A stretch of 64,000 bases of DNA, from contig CAYRUD010000007.1 in assembly GCA_964427425.1 (NCBI GenBank), positions 4,017 to 68,016 of the forward strand, in the 5' to 3' direction. This stretch comes from CAYRUD01 sp964427425. Its GTDB lineage: Bacteria > Chlamydiota > Chlamydiia > Chlamydiales > FEN-1388. A program made the position numbers and the translations under genes. Below are positions 18,234 through 28,051 of the stretch, piece after piece (position 1 is the stretch's first letter; each line of letters begins with the position of its first letter). Below the pieces are notes generated by a model that made no database searches, was not told the DNA's origin, and saw nothing but the letters and a program-made list of their open reading frames with translations.

Positions 18234-21200
18234 CATACAATCTTCGCTTCCTCCTACGAGTTCGCTCAGAGTAACGAACTCATGGAAGCAATTTATTGTT
18301 GAGGCGGAAGGAGCAGTCAAAGCTCGAGACTTTCGGCCAAAAACAATACGCTCTATTCTTTTACTTATTGATCCTTTTCTCCTTGAAGATGTTCAGTTGA
18401 GTCTCTACGGCAAATTCATGGGAGCAATTATTGGGCCCGGATTCAAAAGTGGAAGAAGGTATCTCTTTCTTCCACTCTTTCAGCTTTTTAAGAAGAAATG
18501 GCAGCACATATTTAAAGATGCGCCTGAAAGGGCAATACAAGCATATAATAACCTCGTTAAAGCGCTATTGTCAGAGTATCCTTCTCTTTTGCTTGATGAG
18601 CATGAAGCAAGAGGAAAGAAAACTGTTACGGAAAAGCTCCTTGAAAAAGGAGAGAAAAGTAAAGAGAGCTTGAAAGAGCTGATTCACTCAAAAGATGTTC
18701 AATTATCAAAAGCTCTTGGTTTCTCCAAGCTCATAGAGAATTGGTCACAAGAAGAAAAAAGACAGGAGATTCCTCCTGAACTTTCTTTGCAGGATAGCTT
18801 GAGCAAAGAGCTTGAAGTTCTTCCCCTCTCTGAGAGTTCGAAAGATCATCTTATCTCTTTTTTCATGGCCCAATACAGTCTCGAAAAGAAAACGATAACT
18901 TCTTTTGTAAAAGAGCTGAGGGATATAGCCACGCCTTATATCCAAGCGATAGGGGAAATCATTCAGCTTGTAAATGATCCTTTTTTACTGCGTTTTAAAG
19001 ACATTATTCCTTTTGTCGATAAAGCAACCTCCCTTCAGGTGCCTTCAGAAATATTTCAAGGAAGTCAAGTTGATTTAAATGCGTCTCTTAGGAAGCTTTT
19101 TGAAGATGAGGCTAAAAACCATTTAGAGAAAGTTGTTTTCATACGCAGCCGTGAGGCAAAAATTCAGTCGATAGAGTCTAAAAAGAAGATCCTTCAAGAT
19201 AAGTTGATGCCTTTAAGCAAAAGGCCTGATTTGAGTGATCGGGTTATGCCATTTCTTTCTCGGCTGAGTATACTAAACGTGAGTTATGACGAGAGTTCAA
19301 CGCAAGAAGAAAGAGGAAAGCTTTTAACAGATCAAAAGATTGAGTTAATTGAGGTAGATCTTTCCCAATTAATTAATGAGGTAGAGGCCTATTTTGGACA
19401 GGCTCTTCGCGATATTGTGCGTCTTGATGAAGCAGTCGAAAGAGAGGTCCTTCTTTTCTTTTGCCGCTTATGGGATATCGTCTCAGAATATACTATTTAC
19501 CCTGATCTTTTGAGTATCGATCTTGAGCTCAAACAATCTCTCATGAAGGGAATAGAGTCTGCTTCAGAAGATGTCATCGGAGGTGTTATATCATGGGACC
19601 ATTTCCTTACTAAGTCCAAAGAGCTTTACTACTCTCACAATGTGCTGCTCCATCGCTCAGAAATATTTGTTCGGTCTCGGAGGATAAAAGATATACGGCA
19701 GTCCCTCAATAGAGAGCTCTTAGAGATAGATCGGCTCATTCTTCTTATCATGGCCTCAAATAAATCTGATTTCAAAGAGAGATATGCTCCACTCATTTCT
19801 GCAAGAGATACACTCAAGGATCGCTATGTTGAGTGGTTTTATCCGCAAAAACTATTCTCTATTACGTCTGATCCGGAGTCTATTAATCATGTGTTTCGCC
19901 AAGGGTGGCTTTTCCAAGAAGAGTGGCAGAGCATAAAATCAAACTTTAAATCCCAACTTCGAAGAGATCTCTTCCCTGATGTAGCGAGTGTAAAATCACT
20001 TATCCGAGTTCTCGAGCGGGCGATTGCTCGTGTCGATTTCTTCGCGAATAATACCATCAAAGATAAATCTATAGAGGCGATTGCGGAGATCTTTCTTAAG
20101 AAATTAAGTGACTGGAAGGATGAGTGGGAGAATAAAGATCTCCCTTCACTCCAGAGTGAAGGGCTTGACGCTCTATTAGAGGTCATCTCTCAGTTTCGAG
20201 AAAAAACAGGTATCGAGCTTTCTCTTCTCATGAATGTCGATCAGAATGAGCTTCAAGATAAAGTGATAAGTAGACTGTATCGATTAAAGCAAGATGCTGA
20301 TTCTATTAGCGAACTGCTGCGCGATATTCAATACCTCAAGACAACAGATGTAGAATTTGAAGATGCCCTCCTTGAATTTGTCCCCGAGATAAGGGGCGCC
20401 TTTCTCTCTTCATTCTCACTCAGTGCAGGATCCTTCGCTGAGGAAATGATGAGAAAAATAAGTGATTCTGAGATTGGTCTACGACATATCAGCAATATAC
20501 TCCTTATGAATGTCGGCTTTGTTGATACTTCCTCGAGCCTTGAGAGAGATGATTTATGGCATAAGCTTTTTCTTAAGATAGAGCCTGAGCTTGAAAGAGC
20601 TTTCTCATCCCTCTTTGAGAGAAAAGAAGCGTTTGAAAGAATTTCGCCATTAATTATCCATCACTTAAATCTCATAAAATCGAATATCGCAAATCTTAAA
20701 AACTCCATTTCAGTGCCGATACAAGGTAAAAATCTGATCTCATCAGACGTAACAAAGAAGCTTATCTCTCTCTTTAGAGAGGTTTCACTCTTCTTTTATG
20801 GCACTGAACTGAGCTCTCAGATAGATCGAAAGAAGGATATTCAAGAGCCTATCTCTCTTTTAGACTCGGTGTGGATTCTCTCTTGGCTCCATAGCCTGAT
20901 GCTCGATCGCTTTCATAAAGAGGCTATTTTATCTGAAGAAGAGATGAAAGAGGTGACGGATCTGATGATGTCATTCCGCAGAAGGTTAATGGAAATTCTC
21001 ATCCATAATAGGGGGGCTTCTTTGCTTCAAGATGCTCTCGATGAATTTATAACCTCATCCGAAAAGTTTATTGGCACTTACTTGACAGAATCACCTGAAG
21101 CTGCTGAAGTGTTAAGAGATTTTTTAAGAGCTATCTCGCTTGTCAAATCTCTTATATCTAAACACAGTGGTGAGGACAAAGAGATGAGTTATCATAGACA

Positions 21201-21255
21201 ATCATTCCTGCAGCCGTTCATGTATGGAGATTTGTCTAACTTGCTCAAGCGATGA
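18205..21255 (+). CDS. Large unrecognised cytoplasmic protein (1016 residues)
   Basis: The frame opens at GTG 18205, inside tatD, with GGTGA 6 bases upstream; no ATG start fits better. There is no signal peptide or membrane helix. The protein is almost wholly helical with many charged amphipathic stretches (VFIRSREAKIQSIESKKKILQDKL; LHRSEIFVRSRRIKDIRQSLNRELLEIDRLILL) but no clear long coiled coil or repeat period. In C. trachomatis tatD and sdhC are neighbours without this gene between them, so it is an insertion or a displaced gene in this lineage. I do not recognise a domain. A scaffold or type III effector role is possible but only inference. Confidence 0.7.
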   Translation: MSERDNLKNDIQSSLPPTSSLRVTNSWKQFIVEAEGAVKARDFRPKTIRSILLLIDPFLLEDVQLSLYGKFMGAIIGPGFKSGRRYLFLPLFQLFKKKWQHIFKDAPERAIQAYNNLVKALLSEYPSLLLDEHEARGKKTVTEKLLEKGEKSKESLKELIHSKDVQLSKALGFSKLIENWSQEEKRQEIPPELSLQDSLSKELEVLPLSESSKDHLISFFMAQYSLEKKTITSFVKELRDIATPYIQAIGEIIQLVNDPFLLRFKDIIPFVDKATSLQVPSEIFQGSQVDLNASLRKLFEDEAKNHLEKVVFIRSREAKIQSIESKKKILQDKLMPLSKRPDLSDRVMPFLSRLSILNVSYDESSTQEERGKLLTDQKIELIEVDLSQLINEVEAYFGQALRDIVRLDEAVEREVLLFFCRLWDIVSEYTIYPDLLSIDLELKQSLMKGIESASEDVIGGVISWDHFLTKSKELYYSHNVLLHRSEIFVRSRRIKDIRQSLNRELLEIDRLILLIMASNKSDFKERYAPLISARDTLKDRYVEWFYPQKLFSITSDPESINHVFRQGWLFQEEWQSIKSNFKSQLRRDLFPDVASVKSLIRVLERAIARVDFFANNTIKDKSIEAIAEIFLKKLSDWKDEWENKDLPSLQSEGLDALLEVISQFREKTGIELSLLMNVDQNELQDKVISRLYRLKQDADSISELLRDIQYLKTTDVEFEDALLEFVPEIRGAFLSSFSLSAGSFAEEMMRKISDSEIGLRHISNILLMNVGFVDTSSSLERDDLWHKLFLKIEPELERAFSSLFERKEAFERISPLIIHHLNLIKSNIANLKNSISVPIQGKNLISSDVTKKLISLFREVSLFFYGTELSSQIDRKKDIQEPISLLDSVWILSWLHSLMLDRFHKEAILSEEEMKEVTDLMMSFRRRLMEILIHNRGASLLQDALDEFITSSEKFIGTYLTESPEAAEVLRDFLRAISLVKSLISKHSGEDKEMSYHRQSFLQPFMYGDLSNLLKR

Positions 21256-21304
21256 GGTGATCGGATCCTGTAAAGAAGAGAATAAAAAGGGTTGTCTTTA
21301 GAGT

Positions 21305-22306
21305 ATGAGTATTTCTTCAGATCATAATAACTCTGCATCGGACTCTCAGCCAATTCCACGAGAATTTCTTAAAAGGCGCCTTCACTCTCTTACTGGGATA
21401 TTTCTTATACTCTTCTTGATAGAGCATATGCTGACAAACTCTCAAGCAGCTCTATGGCTTGGTGACGAAGGAAAAGGCTTTGTTGATGCAGTCAACTTTC
21501 TTCACTCGCTGCCGTATCTCCAAGTAATTGAAATCGCTCTTCTTCTTGTGCCTTTTGTAATCCATGGGATTTGGGGGCTTCTTTATTTACGAGAGACGAA
21601 ATTCAATTCTTTTTCTTCGGATGGATCTACACCATCTCTTCCTTATCCTAGAAACATTGCCTTTACGTGGCAGAGGGTAACAGCAATTATTCTTGCTATC
21701 GGATTAGTATGGCACGTTATCTCCATGCGTTTTTTGAGATATCCTGAAGAGATCGGAAGGGGTATAAACAAAACATATGCAGTGATTGCTTCACCTGATA
21801 ATGGAATTGCTGCAGTGGCAGCTCGTCTGGACGCAGAAGTTATTACTGAAGAAACAAAATTATTAGCGATAGATCACCTTCAAAAAGAAAAACAATCGTA
21901 TAAAGAAGCTTTAGAGTCATTAAAAGGAGCTTCATTAAGCTCTGGATATGAACGCCTCAAATATGAAGCATCTGTCATCACAGAAAAAGAGTTGTTCGTA
22001 GAAGAGCTAAAGCCATCAAAAGATAAATGGTATGTTCTCTCAGATAATTTTGGAACAGCTGTTCTCTTTACTGTCCGTGATGCCTTTAAGTCATATGTGA
22101 CCTGTATTTTTTACACGCTCTTTGTTCTTGCCGCTTGTTTCCATGCTGGGAATGGATTATGGACAGCTGCAATCTCGTGGGGACTCTCAGTTAATGAACG
22201 TTCACGAGTGTTTATCCGTTGGGTATCATATGGACTAATGGCTCTTTTATCTATTTGGGGCCTAGCAAGCATTTGGCTTACCTATTTCGTCACCTTGCGA
22301 CAGTAG
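21305..22306 (+). CDS. sdhC: Succinate dehydrogenase cytochrome b subunit (di-haem type)
   Basis: 333 residues with five membrane helices. Four helix histidines sit where the Bacillus-type di-haem subunit has haem ligands: H27 (RRLHSLTG), H87 (VIHGIWG), H137 (LVWHVIS) and H280 (ACFHAGNGLW). Two features are odd: the protein is about 130 residues longer than the Bacillus subunit, and the excess is a hydrophilic Lys/Glu-rich segment (about 148-255) between helices 3 and 4. It anchors SdhAB in the inner membrane and passes electrons to quinone. It heads sdhCAB, with 46 bases before sdhA. Confidence 0.92.
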   Translation: MSISSDHNNSASDSQPIPREFLKRRLHSLTGIFLILFLIEHMLTNSQAALWLGDEGKGFVDAVNFLHSLPYLQVIEIALLLVPFVIHGIWGLLYLRETKFNSFSSDGSTPSLPYPRNIAFTWQRVTAIILAIGLVWHVISMRFLRYPEEIGRGINKTYAVIASPDNGIAAVAARLDAEVITEETKLLAIDHLQKEKQSYKEALESLKGASLSSGYERLKYEASVITEKELFVEELKPSKDKWYVLSDNFGTAVLFTVRDAFKSYVTCIFYTLFVLAACFHAGNGLWTAAISWGLSVNERSRVFIRWVSYGLMALLSIWGLASIWLTYFVTLRQ

Positions 22307-22352
22307 TAACACGCAATATTACAATGAGACAGATGATTTGGAGTAGAATCTC

Positions 22353-24245
22353 ATGAAAGGAAAAGTAATTGTCGTCGGAGGCGGCCTTGCAGGATTAGCT
22401 GCGACAATGCTTTTGGCAGAGGCAGGGTATCGAGTTGATCTTGTTTCTCTGACGAAAGTAAAGCGGTCGCATTCCGTTTGTGCCCAAGGCGGTATCAATG
22501 CGGCTCTTAACTTGAAAAATGAGGGAGACTCTCCACTTCTGCATGCATATGAAACAATTAAAGGAGGAGACTTCTTAGCGGATCAGCCTCCGGTTGTTTC
22601 TATGTGCCTTACAGCTCCTCGTATTATTCAGCTTCTCGACCGTTTGGGATGCCCCTTTAATAGGACATCTGAGGGTAGATTAGATGTTCGACGTTTCGGG
22701 GGATCTCTTTTTAATCGGACCCTTTTCTCAGGTGCATCAACGGGCCAGCAGTTGATGTATACCTTAGATGAGCAGGTCCGTCGCTTCGAAGCAAAAGGAT
22801 TGGTAACGAAATACGAAAACCACGAGTTTTTACGGCTTATCCAAGATGATAATGGAAGGGCAGTTGGTATAGTCCTTCAAGACCTCTTCAATCAAAAAAT
22901 AACTCCTATGACTGGCGATGCTGTCGTTATAGCGACAGGAGGGCTTGGAGTTCTCTTCAAAAAATCTACTAATTCTACTTTTTGTACAGGAGCCGCTTCC
23001 GGAAGACTCTTTCTTCAGGGAGCTCTGTATGCGAATGGCGAGTTTGTGCAGATTCACCCTACAGCGATTCCAGGCGAAGATAAGTTGCGATTGATGTCTG
23101 AGTCTGCAAGAGGAGAAGGTGGAAGAATCTGGGTCTATGGCGATAGCTCTAAATCAATCCAAGCTCCAGATGGGCGAATTATTCAATGCGGTAAAACTGG
23201 AGAGCCTTGGTATTTTCTCGAAGAACTCTACCCTGCATATGGCAATCTTGTCCCTCGTGATATAGCCGCGCGAGAAATTCTTCGTATTTGTGAATTGGGT
23301 CTTGGCATTGAGGGGAAATCTCAGGTGTTCCTCGATGTATCTCATCTTCCTCCTGAGAAACTAAAGAGACTTGAGGCTATTTTAGAGATCTATCAGAAAT
23401 TTACTGGGACAAGTCCATCTTCAGTTCCTATGCGAATCTTTCCTGCTGTGCATTATTCAATGGGTGGCCTCTGGGTTGATTGGCCCGCGCAAGAAGATTC
23501 TGATAGAGAGGTCCGCTTCAGGCAGATGTCTAATATTGAGGGGTGCTTCGTTATTGGAGAGGCAGATTTTCAGTACCATGGAGCAAATCGCCTGGGAGCA
23601 AATTCTCTCCTGTCATGTATCTTTAGTGGATTTACAGCGGCTCGCGAAATCCCTCGCTTTATTGAGCAGAAGAAAAGAGTCGATAGTGCCAAGTGCGAGC
23701 GATTTTCTCTTCATGCAGTACAAGCCGAAGAGGATCGTCGAGAAAGTATTCTCAAGAGGGATGGGGGAGAGAATGTTCATGCTCTTCATGATGAGCTCGC
23801 TTCAATGCTTGTCCAGAATGTGACCGTGAAGAGAAATAATCGCGACCTTCAAAAAACATTAGAGAAGATTTATGAGATTAAAGATCGCTTTGAGAAGATC
23901 TCTTTAAGTGATCGCGGGCGCATATTGAATCAGACTTATATTTTCGCAAATCAATTTGAGTCGATGATTGCTCTCGCACAGCTCATTACTCATGGAGCTC
24001 TCTTAAGGAATGAATCACGAGGCTCTCACGCAAAAGAAGAGTTTCCTCAGCGTAACGATGAGACGTGGCTTAAGACGACAATTGCAGCTTATAAGGGGCC
24101 AGCCCAAAAAGGGTATGATATTCATTACTCATACAAAGCGGTAGATTGCCGCTACATCAAACCTGTTCTCCGTGATTATACGAAAGCTTCGAAGTCTCTA
24201 CCCGAATTCGAAGGACTTCCTGATTCTATAGAGCTTCCTATCTAG
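22353..24245 (+). CDS. sdhA: Succinate dehydrogenase flavoprotein subunit
   Basis: 630 residues. N-terminal FAD-binding Rossmann motif VVGGGLAGLAATMLLAEAG; the covalent-flavin histidine region RSHSVCAQGGINAA; the catalytic segment with HPTAIPG, SESARGEGG and PRDIAAREI; and the C-terminal HYSMGGLWVDW and RLGANSLLSCIFSG motifs. It oxidises succinate to fumarate on the cytoplasmic face and feeds electrons to SdhB. Length and motif order are typical of the Bacillus/epsilon-type enzyme. It is 23 bases upstream of sdhB. Confidence 0.96.
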   Translation: MKGKVIVVGGGLAGLAATMLLAEAGYRVDLVSLTKVKRSHSVCAQGGINAALNLKNEGDSPLLHAYETIKGGDFLADQPPVVSMCLTAPRIIQLLDRLGCPFNRTSEGRLDVRRFGGSLFNRTLFSGASTGQQLMYTLDEQVRRFEAKGLVTKYENHEFLRLIQDDNGRAVGIVLQDLFNQKITPMTGDAVVIATGGLGVLFKKSTNSTFCTGAASGRLFLQGALYANGEFVQIHPTAIPGEDKLRLMSESARGEGGRIWVYGDSSKSIQAPDGRIIQCGKTGEPWYFLEELYPAYGNLVPRDIAAREILRICELGLGIEGKSQVFLDVSHLPPEKLKRLEAILEIYQKFTGTSPSSVPMRIFPAVHYSMGGLWVDWPAQEDSDREVRFRQMSNIEGCFVIGEADFQYHGANRLGANSLLSCIFSGFTAAREIPRFIEQKKRVDSAKCERFSLHAVQAEEDRRESILKRDGGENVHALHDELASMLVQNVTVKRNNRDLQKTLEKIYEIKDRFEKISLSDRGRILNQTYIFANQFESMIALAQLITHGALLRNESRGSHAKEEFPQRNDETWLKTTIAAYKGPAQKGYDIHYSYKAVDCRYIKPVLRDYTKASKSLPEFEGLPDSIELPI

Positions 24246-24268
24246 ACCGCGAAGAGGAGATAGATTGT

Positions 24269-25060
24269 ATGGATTCGAATCCAAAGGAAATAATTTCACA
24301 TCGATCAATTACTCTTCGTGTTCTGCGGGGAGAGCCTGGGAATCAATACTGGGAAGAATTTCTTATTCCCTATAACGAGAGCGACAATATCATCTCTCTT
24401 CTCATGGCTATTCAACATCATCCACAGACTAAGGATGGCCGTATGGTCACTCCAGTTGCTTGGGAATCAGGTTGCCTTGAGGAGGTTTGTGGTTCATGCT
24501 CTATGCTCATTAATGGCAAGCCTAAACAGGCTTGCTCAGCTCTTGTGAGAAATCTCATTCAAGAGTCTGGATCAGATACCATCACGCTAGCGCCTTTTAC
24601 TAAATTTCCTCTCGTCCGTGATCTTGTTGTTGATAGAACTCGCTTGTTCGATCATTTAAAGAAAATCTCCGGATGGGTAGAGATAGATAGCTATAGTGAG
24701 AGTGGATTTGGCCCTGAAGTTACTCCACGCGAACAAGATGTTATGTATACTTTAAGTACATGTATGACATGCGGCTGTTGTACTGAAAGTTGTCCTCAGG
24801 TAAATGACTCCTCCTCGTTTATGGGTCCTCAGGCTATAGGGCAGGCCCGATATTTTTCTATACATCCTACAGCTCGAATGCAGATGAAAGAGCGTATTCG
24901 TGTAATGCAAGGTGATGGTGGTGTCGGCGGATGCGGAAATTCTCAAAATTGTGTACGCGTTTGCCCAAAGAATATTCCTCTTACTGATGCTATTGGGGCG
25001 ATAGGAAGACAAACAACAATTCAAGCGATAAAAGATCTCTTCGGCCTTCCTGAGAATTAA
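24269..25060 (+). CDS. sdhB: Succinate dehydrogenase iron-sulfur subunit
   Basis: 263 residues. The [2Fe-2S] ligands are in ESGCLEEVCGSCSMLINGKPKQAC, the [4Fe-4S] ligands in STCMTCGCCTESCPQ, and the [3Fe-4S]/quinone-side ligands in GCGNSQNCVRVCPKNIPL. All three clusters therefore appear intact. Last gene of sdhCAB; C. trachomatis CT591 is the positional counterpart. Confidence 0.96.
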   Translation: MDSNPKEIISHRSITLRVLRGEPGNQYWEEFLIPYNESDNIISLLMAIQHHPQTKDGRMVTPVAWESGCLEEVCGSCSMLINGKPKQACSALVRNLIQESGSDTITLAPFTKFPLVRDLVVDRTRLFDHLKKISGWVEIDSYSESGFGPEVTPREQDVMYTLSTCMTCGCCTESCPQVNDSSSFMGPQAIGQARYFSIHPTARMQMKERIRVMQGDGGVGGCGNSQNCVRVCPKNIPLTDAIGAIGRQTTIQAIKDLFGLPEN

Positions 25061-25194
25061 ATGAATGGGGGGTAGATTTTTTTCCTATCTTTAATAATCA
25101 AGGGGCTTAGCCCACGGCGTTAGACTCTTATCCTTAAAAGAGGTAAGATGAGTGTTTTGGGTTATCACATACCGTAACGGGCGCTTCCTCATAT

Positions 25195-26850
25195 ATGAAA
25201 GATATATCTACATCTCAGAAACTTGATGGTCGCTCACTAGGGAGATCTATTAAATCTCTCTTCCCCATAAGCATGCTTTTTATCAGTGTATGGCTCATCA
25301 CTCGGGGTTTTCTTACTCTTTATCTTATGCTGAGTGATGTTGGCCTCATGCCTGATGAGGCACAATATTGGACATGGAGTCGAGATCTTTCTTTAGGATA
25401 CTACAGCAAGCCGCCGGGCATTGCTTGGCAGATTGCATTGAGTACCTCGCTCTTTCCATCTTTGACTGAGTTTTCTGTCCGATTTATCTCTTTTGCCGTA
25501 CTCCCTCTCCTCTGCGCTTATTTTTTGTTCAAATCGTTGAAGGTATTAACAAAAGATGAGGTGGCAGCTTACTTCGGAGGAATCATCTATCTTTTAAGTC
25601 CGTTAGGATTTTTTGGATCTGTTTTTGCTACAACAGATGGAATGATGCTTGTTGCCATTTTTGGCGCTATTTACTCGTATCTACGCGGCTTAGATAAACA
25701 GTATTTTACAGCGAAAGATCTCCTCACCATAGCTTTTTGGATTTCTTTAGGTGCTTTATGGAAGTGGACTAGTTATCTTTTAATTCCATTGCTGCTCATC
25801 GATTCCAAGGTTCTTTTTGGAAATGAAAAGACATCTGTAAAGAGTCGATTGTATCGGATATCTATTGTTTCAACCGTTTTGTTCCTAGGTCTAGCTCCTT
25901 CATTCATATGGAATGCTCAGCATGATTGGGTGACGTTTCGCCATGTTGAGGGAAATCTTGTGAAGTATGAAGGCGGCCAATTTAACCCTAATCCATTGGA
26001 ATTCTTTTTTGCGTCGACAAGCCTTGTCTCTTGTGGATTCATGCTCATTGGAGTGATATTTGGGTGTAAGCACATTTTTTCTGAGAAGGAAGATGGAAAA
26101 AAGCAATTCCTGAAGCGACTTTTGATAGCCATCAGCCTTCTCTGGGGCGGATTGCTCCTGCTGTCATTCTTCTCTCGCGTACAGGGAAATTGGGCGCTTA
26201 TAGCAAATGGAGCTTTTTTCGTTTTTGTTGGCTTAGGGATCTACTATGTAATATCTCACAGGTCCTTTTCGCCGCAGAAAAAGGGTTTGATATTGTATAG
26301 CTCCATATTCTTTTCTCTTTTTACACAGCTCTTTGCTTTCTGTATTCATATGGCACCATATGATTGGGCTGTCCGTATTTCTCCACTAAGACAAGGAATT
26401 GGAATGAGAGAGGGGATTCAAAACGCACTTTTGAAAATGGAATATTCATATGCTGATATAGCAGCTAAAAAAGTCTTTTTATTCTCTGATCGATATCAAA
26501 ATATAGCTCAGCTTGAGTTTTACGCTCCGTCAAACCCTTCAGAGATCTTTTTCTTTAATATTCATGGCATTCGCTTAAATCAATATAGCTTTAGATCGTT
26601 TGATCGAGAGTTGTATACTGGTGCAGATGGTCTTTTTGTAGCTATAATCCCATTTCGAGAGTGTAATATGCTTGATATGAGGGTAAAGCGTTTTCAAGAA
26701 CAACTAGCGCCATATTTTCTTCAGGTGTCTTTTGTAGGGTTGCAACAATTAAAGACAGTATCGGGGCTGCCTGTGAGAGCTATGCTTCTTTTTCGTTGTG
26801 AGAGGTATAACGGGAAAGATCTTCCCGAGGTTCCGCTTCCTACATATTAA
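25195..26850 (+). CDS. GT39/ArnT-like polyprenyl-phosphate-sugar glycosyltransferase
   Basis: 551 residues with about twelve membrane helices. The first periplasmic loop carries GLMPDEAQYWTWSRDLSLGYYSKPPGIAW; the D-E pair and the Y-Y-S/D-K-P-P motif are the family signature of GT39/ArnT and dolichyl-phosphate-mannose protein mannosyltransferases. Such enzymes move a sugar from a lipid-linked donor to lipid A or protein on the periplasmic side. The acceptor cannot be deduced. It follows sdhB after 134 bases and precedes an exported unknown protein on the same strand. Confidence 0.82.
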   Translation: MKDISTSQKLDGRSLGRSIKSLFPISMLFISVWLITRGFLTLYLMLSDVGLMPDEAQYWTWSRDLSLGYYSKPPGIAWQIALSTSLFPSLTEFSVRFISFAVLPLLCAYFLFKSLKVLTKDEVAAYFGGIIYLLSPLGFFGSVFATTDGMMLVAIFGAIYSYLRGLDKQYFTAKDLLTIAFWISLGALWKWTSYLLIPLLLIDSKVLFGNEKTSVKSRLYRISIVSTVLFLGLAPSFIWNAQHDWVTFRHVEGNLVKYEGGQFNPNPLEFFFASTSLVSCGFMLIGVIFGCKHIFSEKEDGKKQFLKRLLIAISLLWGGLLLLSFFSRVQGNWALIANGAFFVFVGLGIYYVISHRSFSPQKKGLILYSSIFFSLFTQLFAFCIHMAPYDWAVRISPLRQGIGMREGIQNALLKMEYSYADIAAKKVFLFSDRYQNIAQLEFYAPSNPSEIFFFNIHGIRLNQYSFRSFDRELYTGADGLFVAIIPFRECNMLDMRVKRFQEQLAPYFLQVSFVGLQQLKTVSGLPVRAMLLFRCERYNGKDLPEVPLPTY

Positions 26851-26903
26851 CAAACCCTAATTGATGATTTAGAGAGCTCTCCATTTTTGGTAAGAAGTGT
26901 TTT

Positions 26904-28043
26904 ATGAAAAAATCAATTGTATCTTCTATCTTGTATCTTGTCTTAAGTTATTTTCTCTCAATGGGAGTAACCTCTCATTACATCGACTCTCAATGTCTTC
27001 TTCAAGCCAATGAAGAACAAAGTACTGATACGAGAGCGTTTTACGCACTCTCATCTTTGAGGTATTATCTTACGTCTGATTCACCGTTAAACAAAGGCTC
27101 AAATGATACAATTGCTTTTTCAAAAGACGATGTAAACTCTTTATGGCAGACCATTCTGAGCAATGGGCAAGTCGATCCTGACCTTGTAGAAGCGTTTTAT
27201 TCTGCAGATGAATCTACTTATAATAGAGAACGTGTCCGAAATATCGTCTCGAGAGCATGGAAAAAGGCTCAAAGAAAAATCCTTTATTTCAGCGTCATGA
27301 AAACCCCTCGTAAAGTTGTAGAAGGGGCCCCCTTTTATCCTAAAAAAAGCATTATGAAGGCCATCGCTCCATATCTTCTTCCCGAAGATCATCCGATCTC
27401 TCACCGGTTAGAGACTCTCTTCTCTAACCCCCGCGTGACAAAGTCTGAAAAGACCTTTATGCATGCTGGATTTGAGATCTTCTGTAAGCGTCCTATTTCT
27501 CTTATTAGCATAGCTCGGCATGCGGCGCTTCCCGGGTATATTTTCAAAGTCTATTTGCAATCTGAGAATAGAGAGAAAAATAGAATTCCAAGTTGGGAGT
27601 GGCTTGTAAAGCGTTGTGAGGGAGCGAGCTTAATTCGACAGATTATAGATACTCACAAACTTCAATATTTTACGGTACCTGCGAAGTGGTTATATGTTCT
27701 TCCGCATTCATTCGGTCCAGAGAAGAAGAAAGCCCTTTTGAGACATCCTGTGTTATTAGTCGCAGAAGATATGAATCTTGTAAGTGCTAAAGAGTCGGCT
27801 CGAGCTTGGCGAGAAAAAATTACGAAGAGGCATTTAGATGAGCTTTATTGTATTTTGAGCCATGGACTTCCCTCTTGTTTTCTGGTCGATAATATCCCAT
27901 ACACAAAAGATGGTCTCTTTGCCTGTATCGATACTGAGCATCCGAGAAGAACTCTCGATTACGCAGGAGTCAAGCGGTTTATCTCTCCTGAGTTAGCTCG
28001 ATACTGGGATGAGCTCGTCAAAAAAGGTGGCAATATCCACTAG
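26904..28043 (+). CDS. Exported protein of unknown function, possible kinase-like fold
   Basis: 379 residues beginning with a Sec-type leader (MKKSIVSSILYLVLSYFLSM). I recall this as a family seen in several Chlamydiota but without a function. The mid part has GYIFKVYLQ followed by a charged WLVKRCEGASLIRQII segment and VPAKWLYVLP; the C-terminal part has LLVAEDMNLVSA and DNIPYTKDGLFACIDTEHP. The order K-containing strand, hinge-like acidic strand, then a D-N...IDTE block loosely resembles the kinase/aminoglycoside-phosphotransferase layout; this is a weak structural guess. It converges on lplA with 8 bases between the stops. Confidence 0.6.
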   Translation: MKKSIVSSILYLVLSYFLSMGVTSHYIDSQCLLQANEEQSTDTRAFYALSSLRYYLTSDSPLNKGSNDTIAFSKDDVNSLWQTILSNGQVDPDLVEAFYSADESTYNRERVRNIVSRAWKKAQRKILYFSVMKTPRKVVEGAPFYPKKSIMKAIAPYLLPEDHPISHRLETLFSNPRVTKSEKTFMHAGFEIFCKRPISLISIARHAALPGYIFKVYLQSENREKNRIPSWEWLVKRCEGASLIRQIIDTHKLQYFTVPAKWLYVLPHSFGPEKKKALLRHPVLLVAEDMNLVSAKESARAWREKITKRHLDELYCILSHGLPSCFLVDNIPYTKDGLFACIDTEHPRRTLDYAGVKRFISPELARYWDELVKKGGNIH

Positions 28044-28051
28044 CTTTCTTG

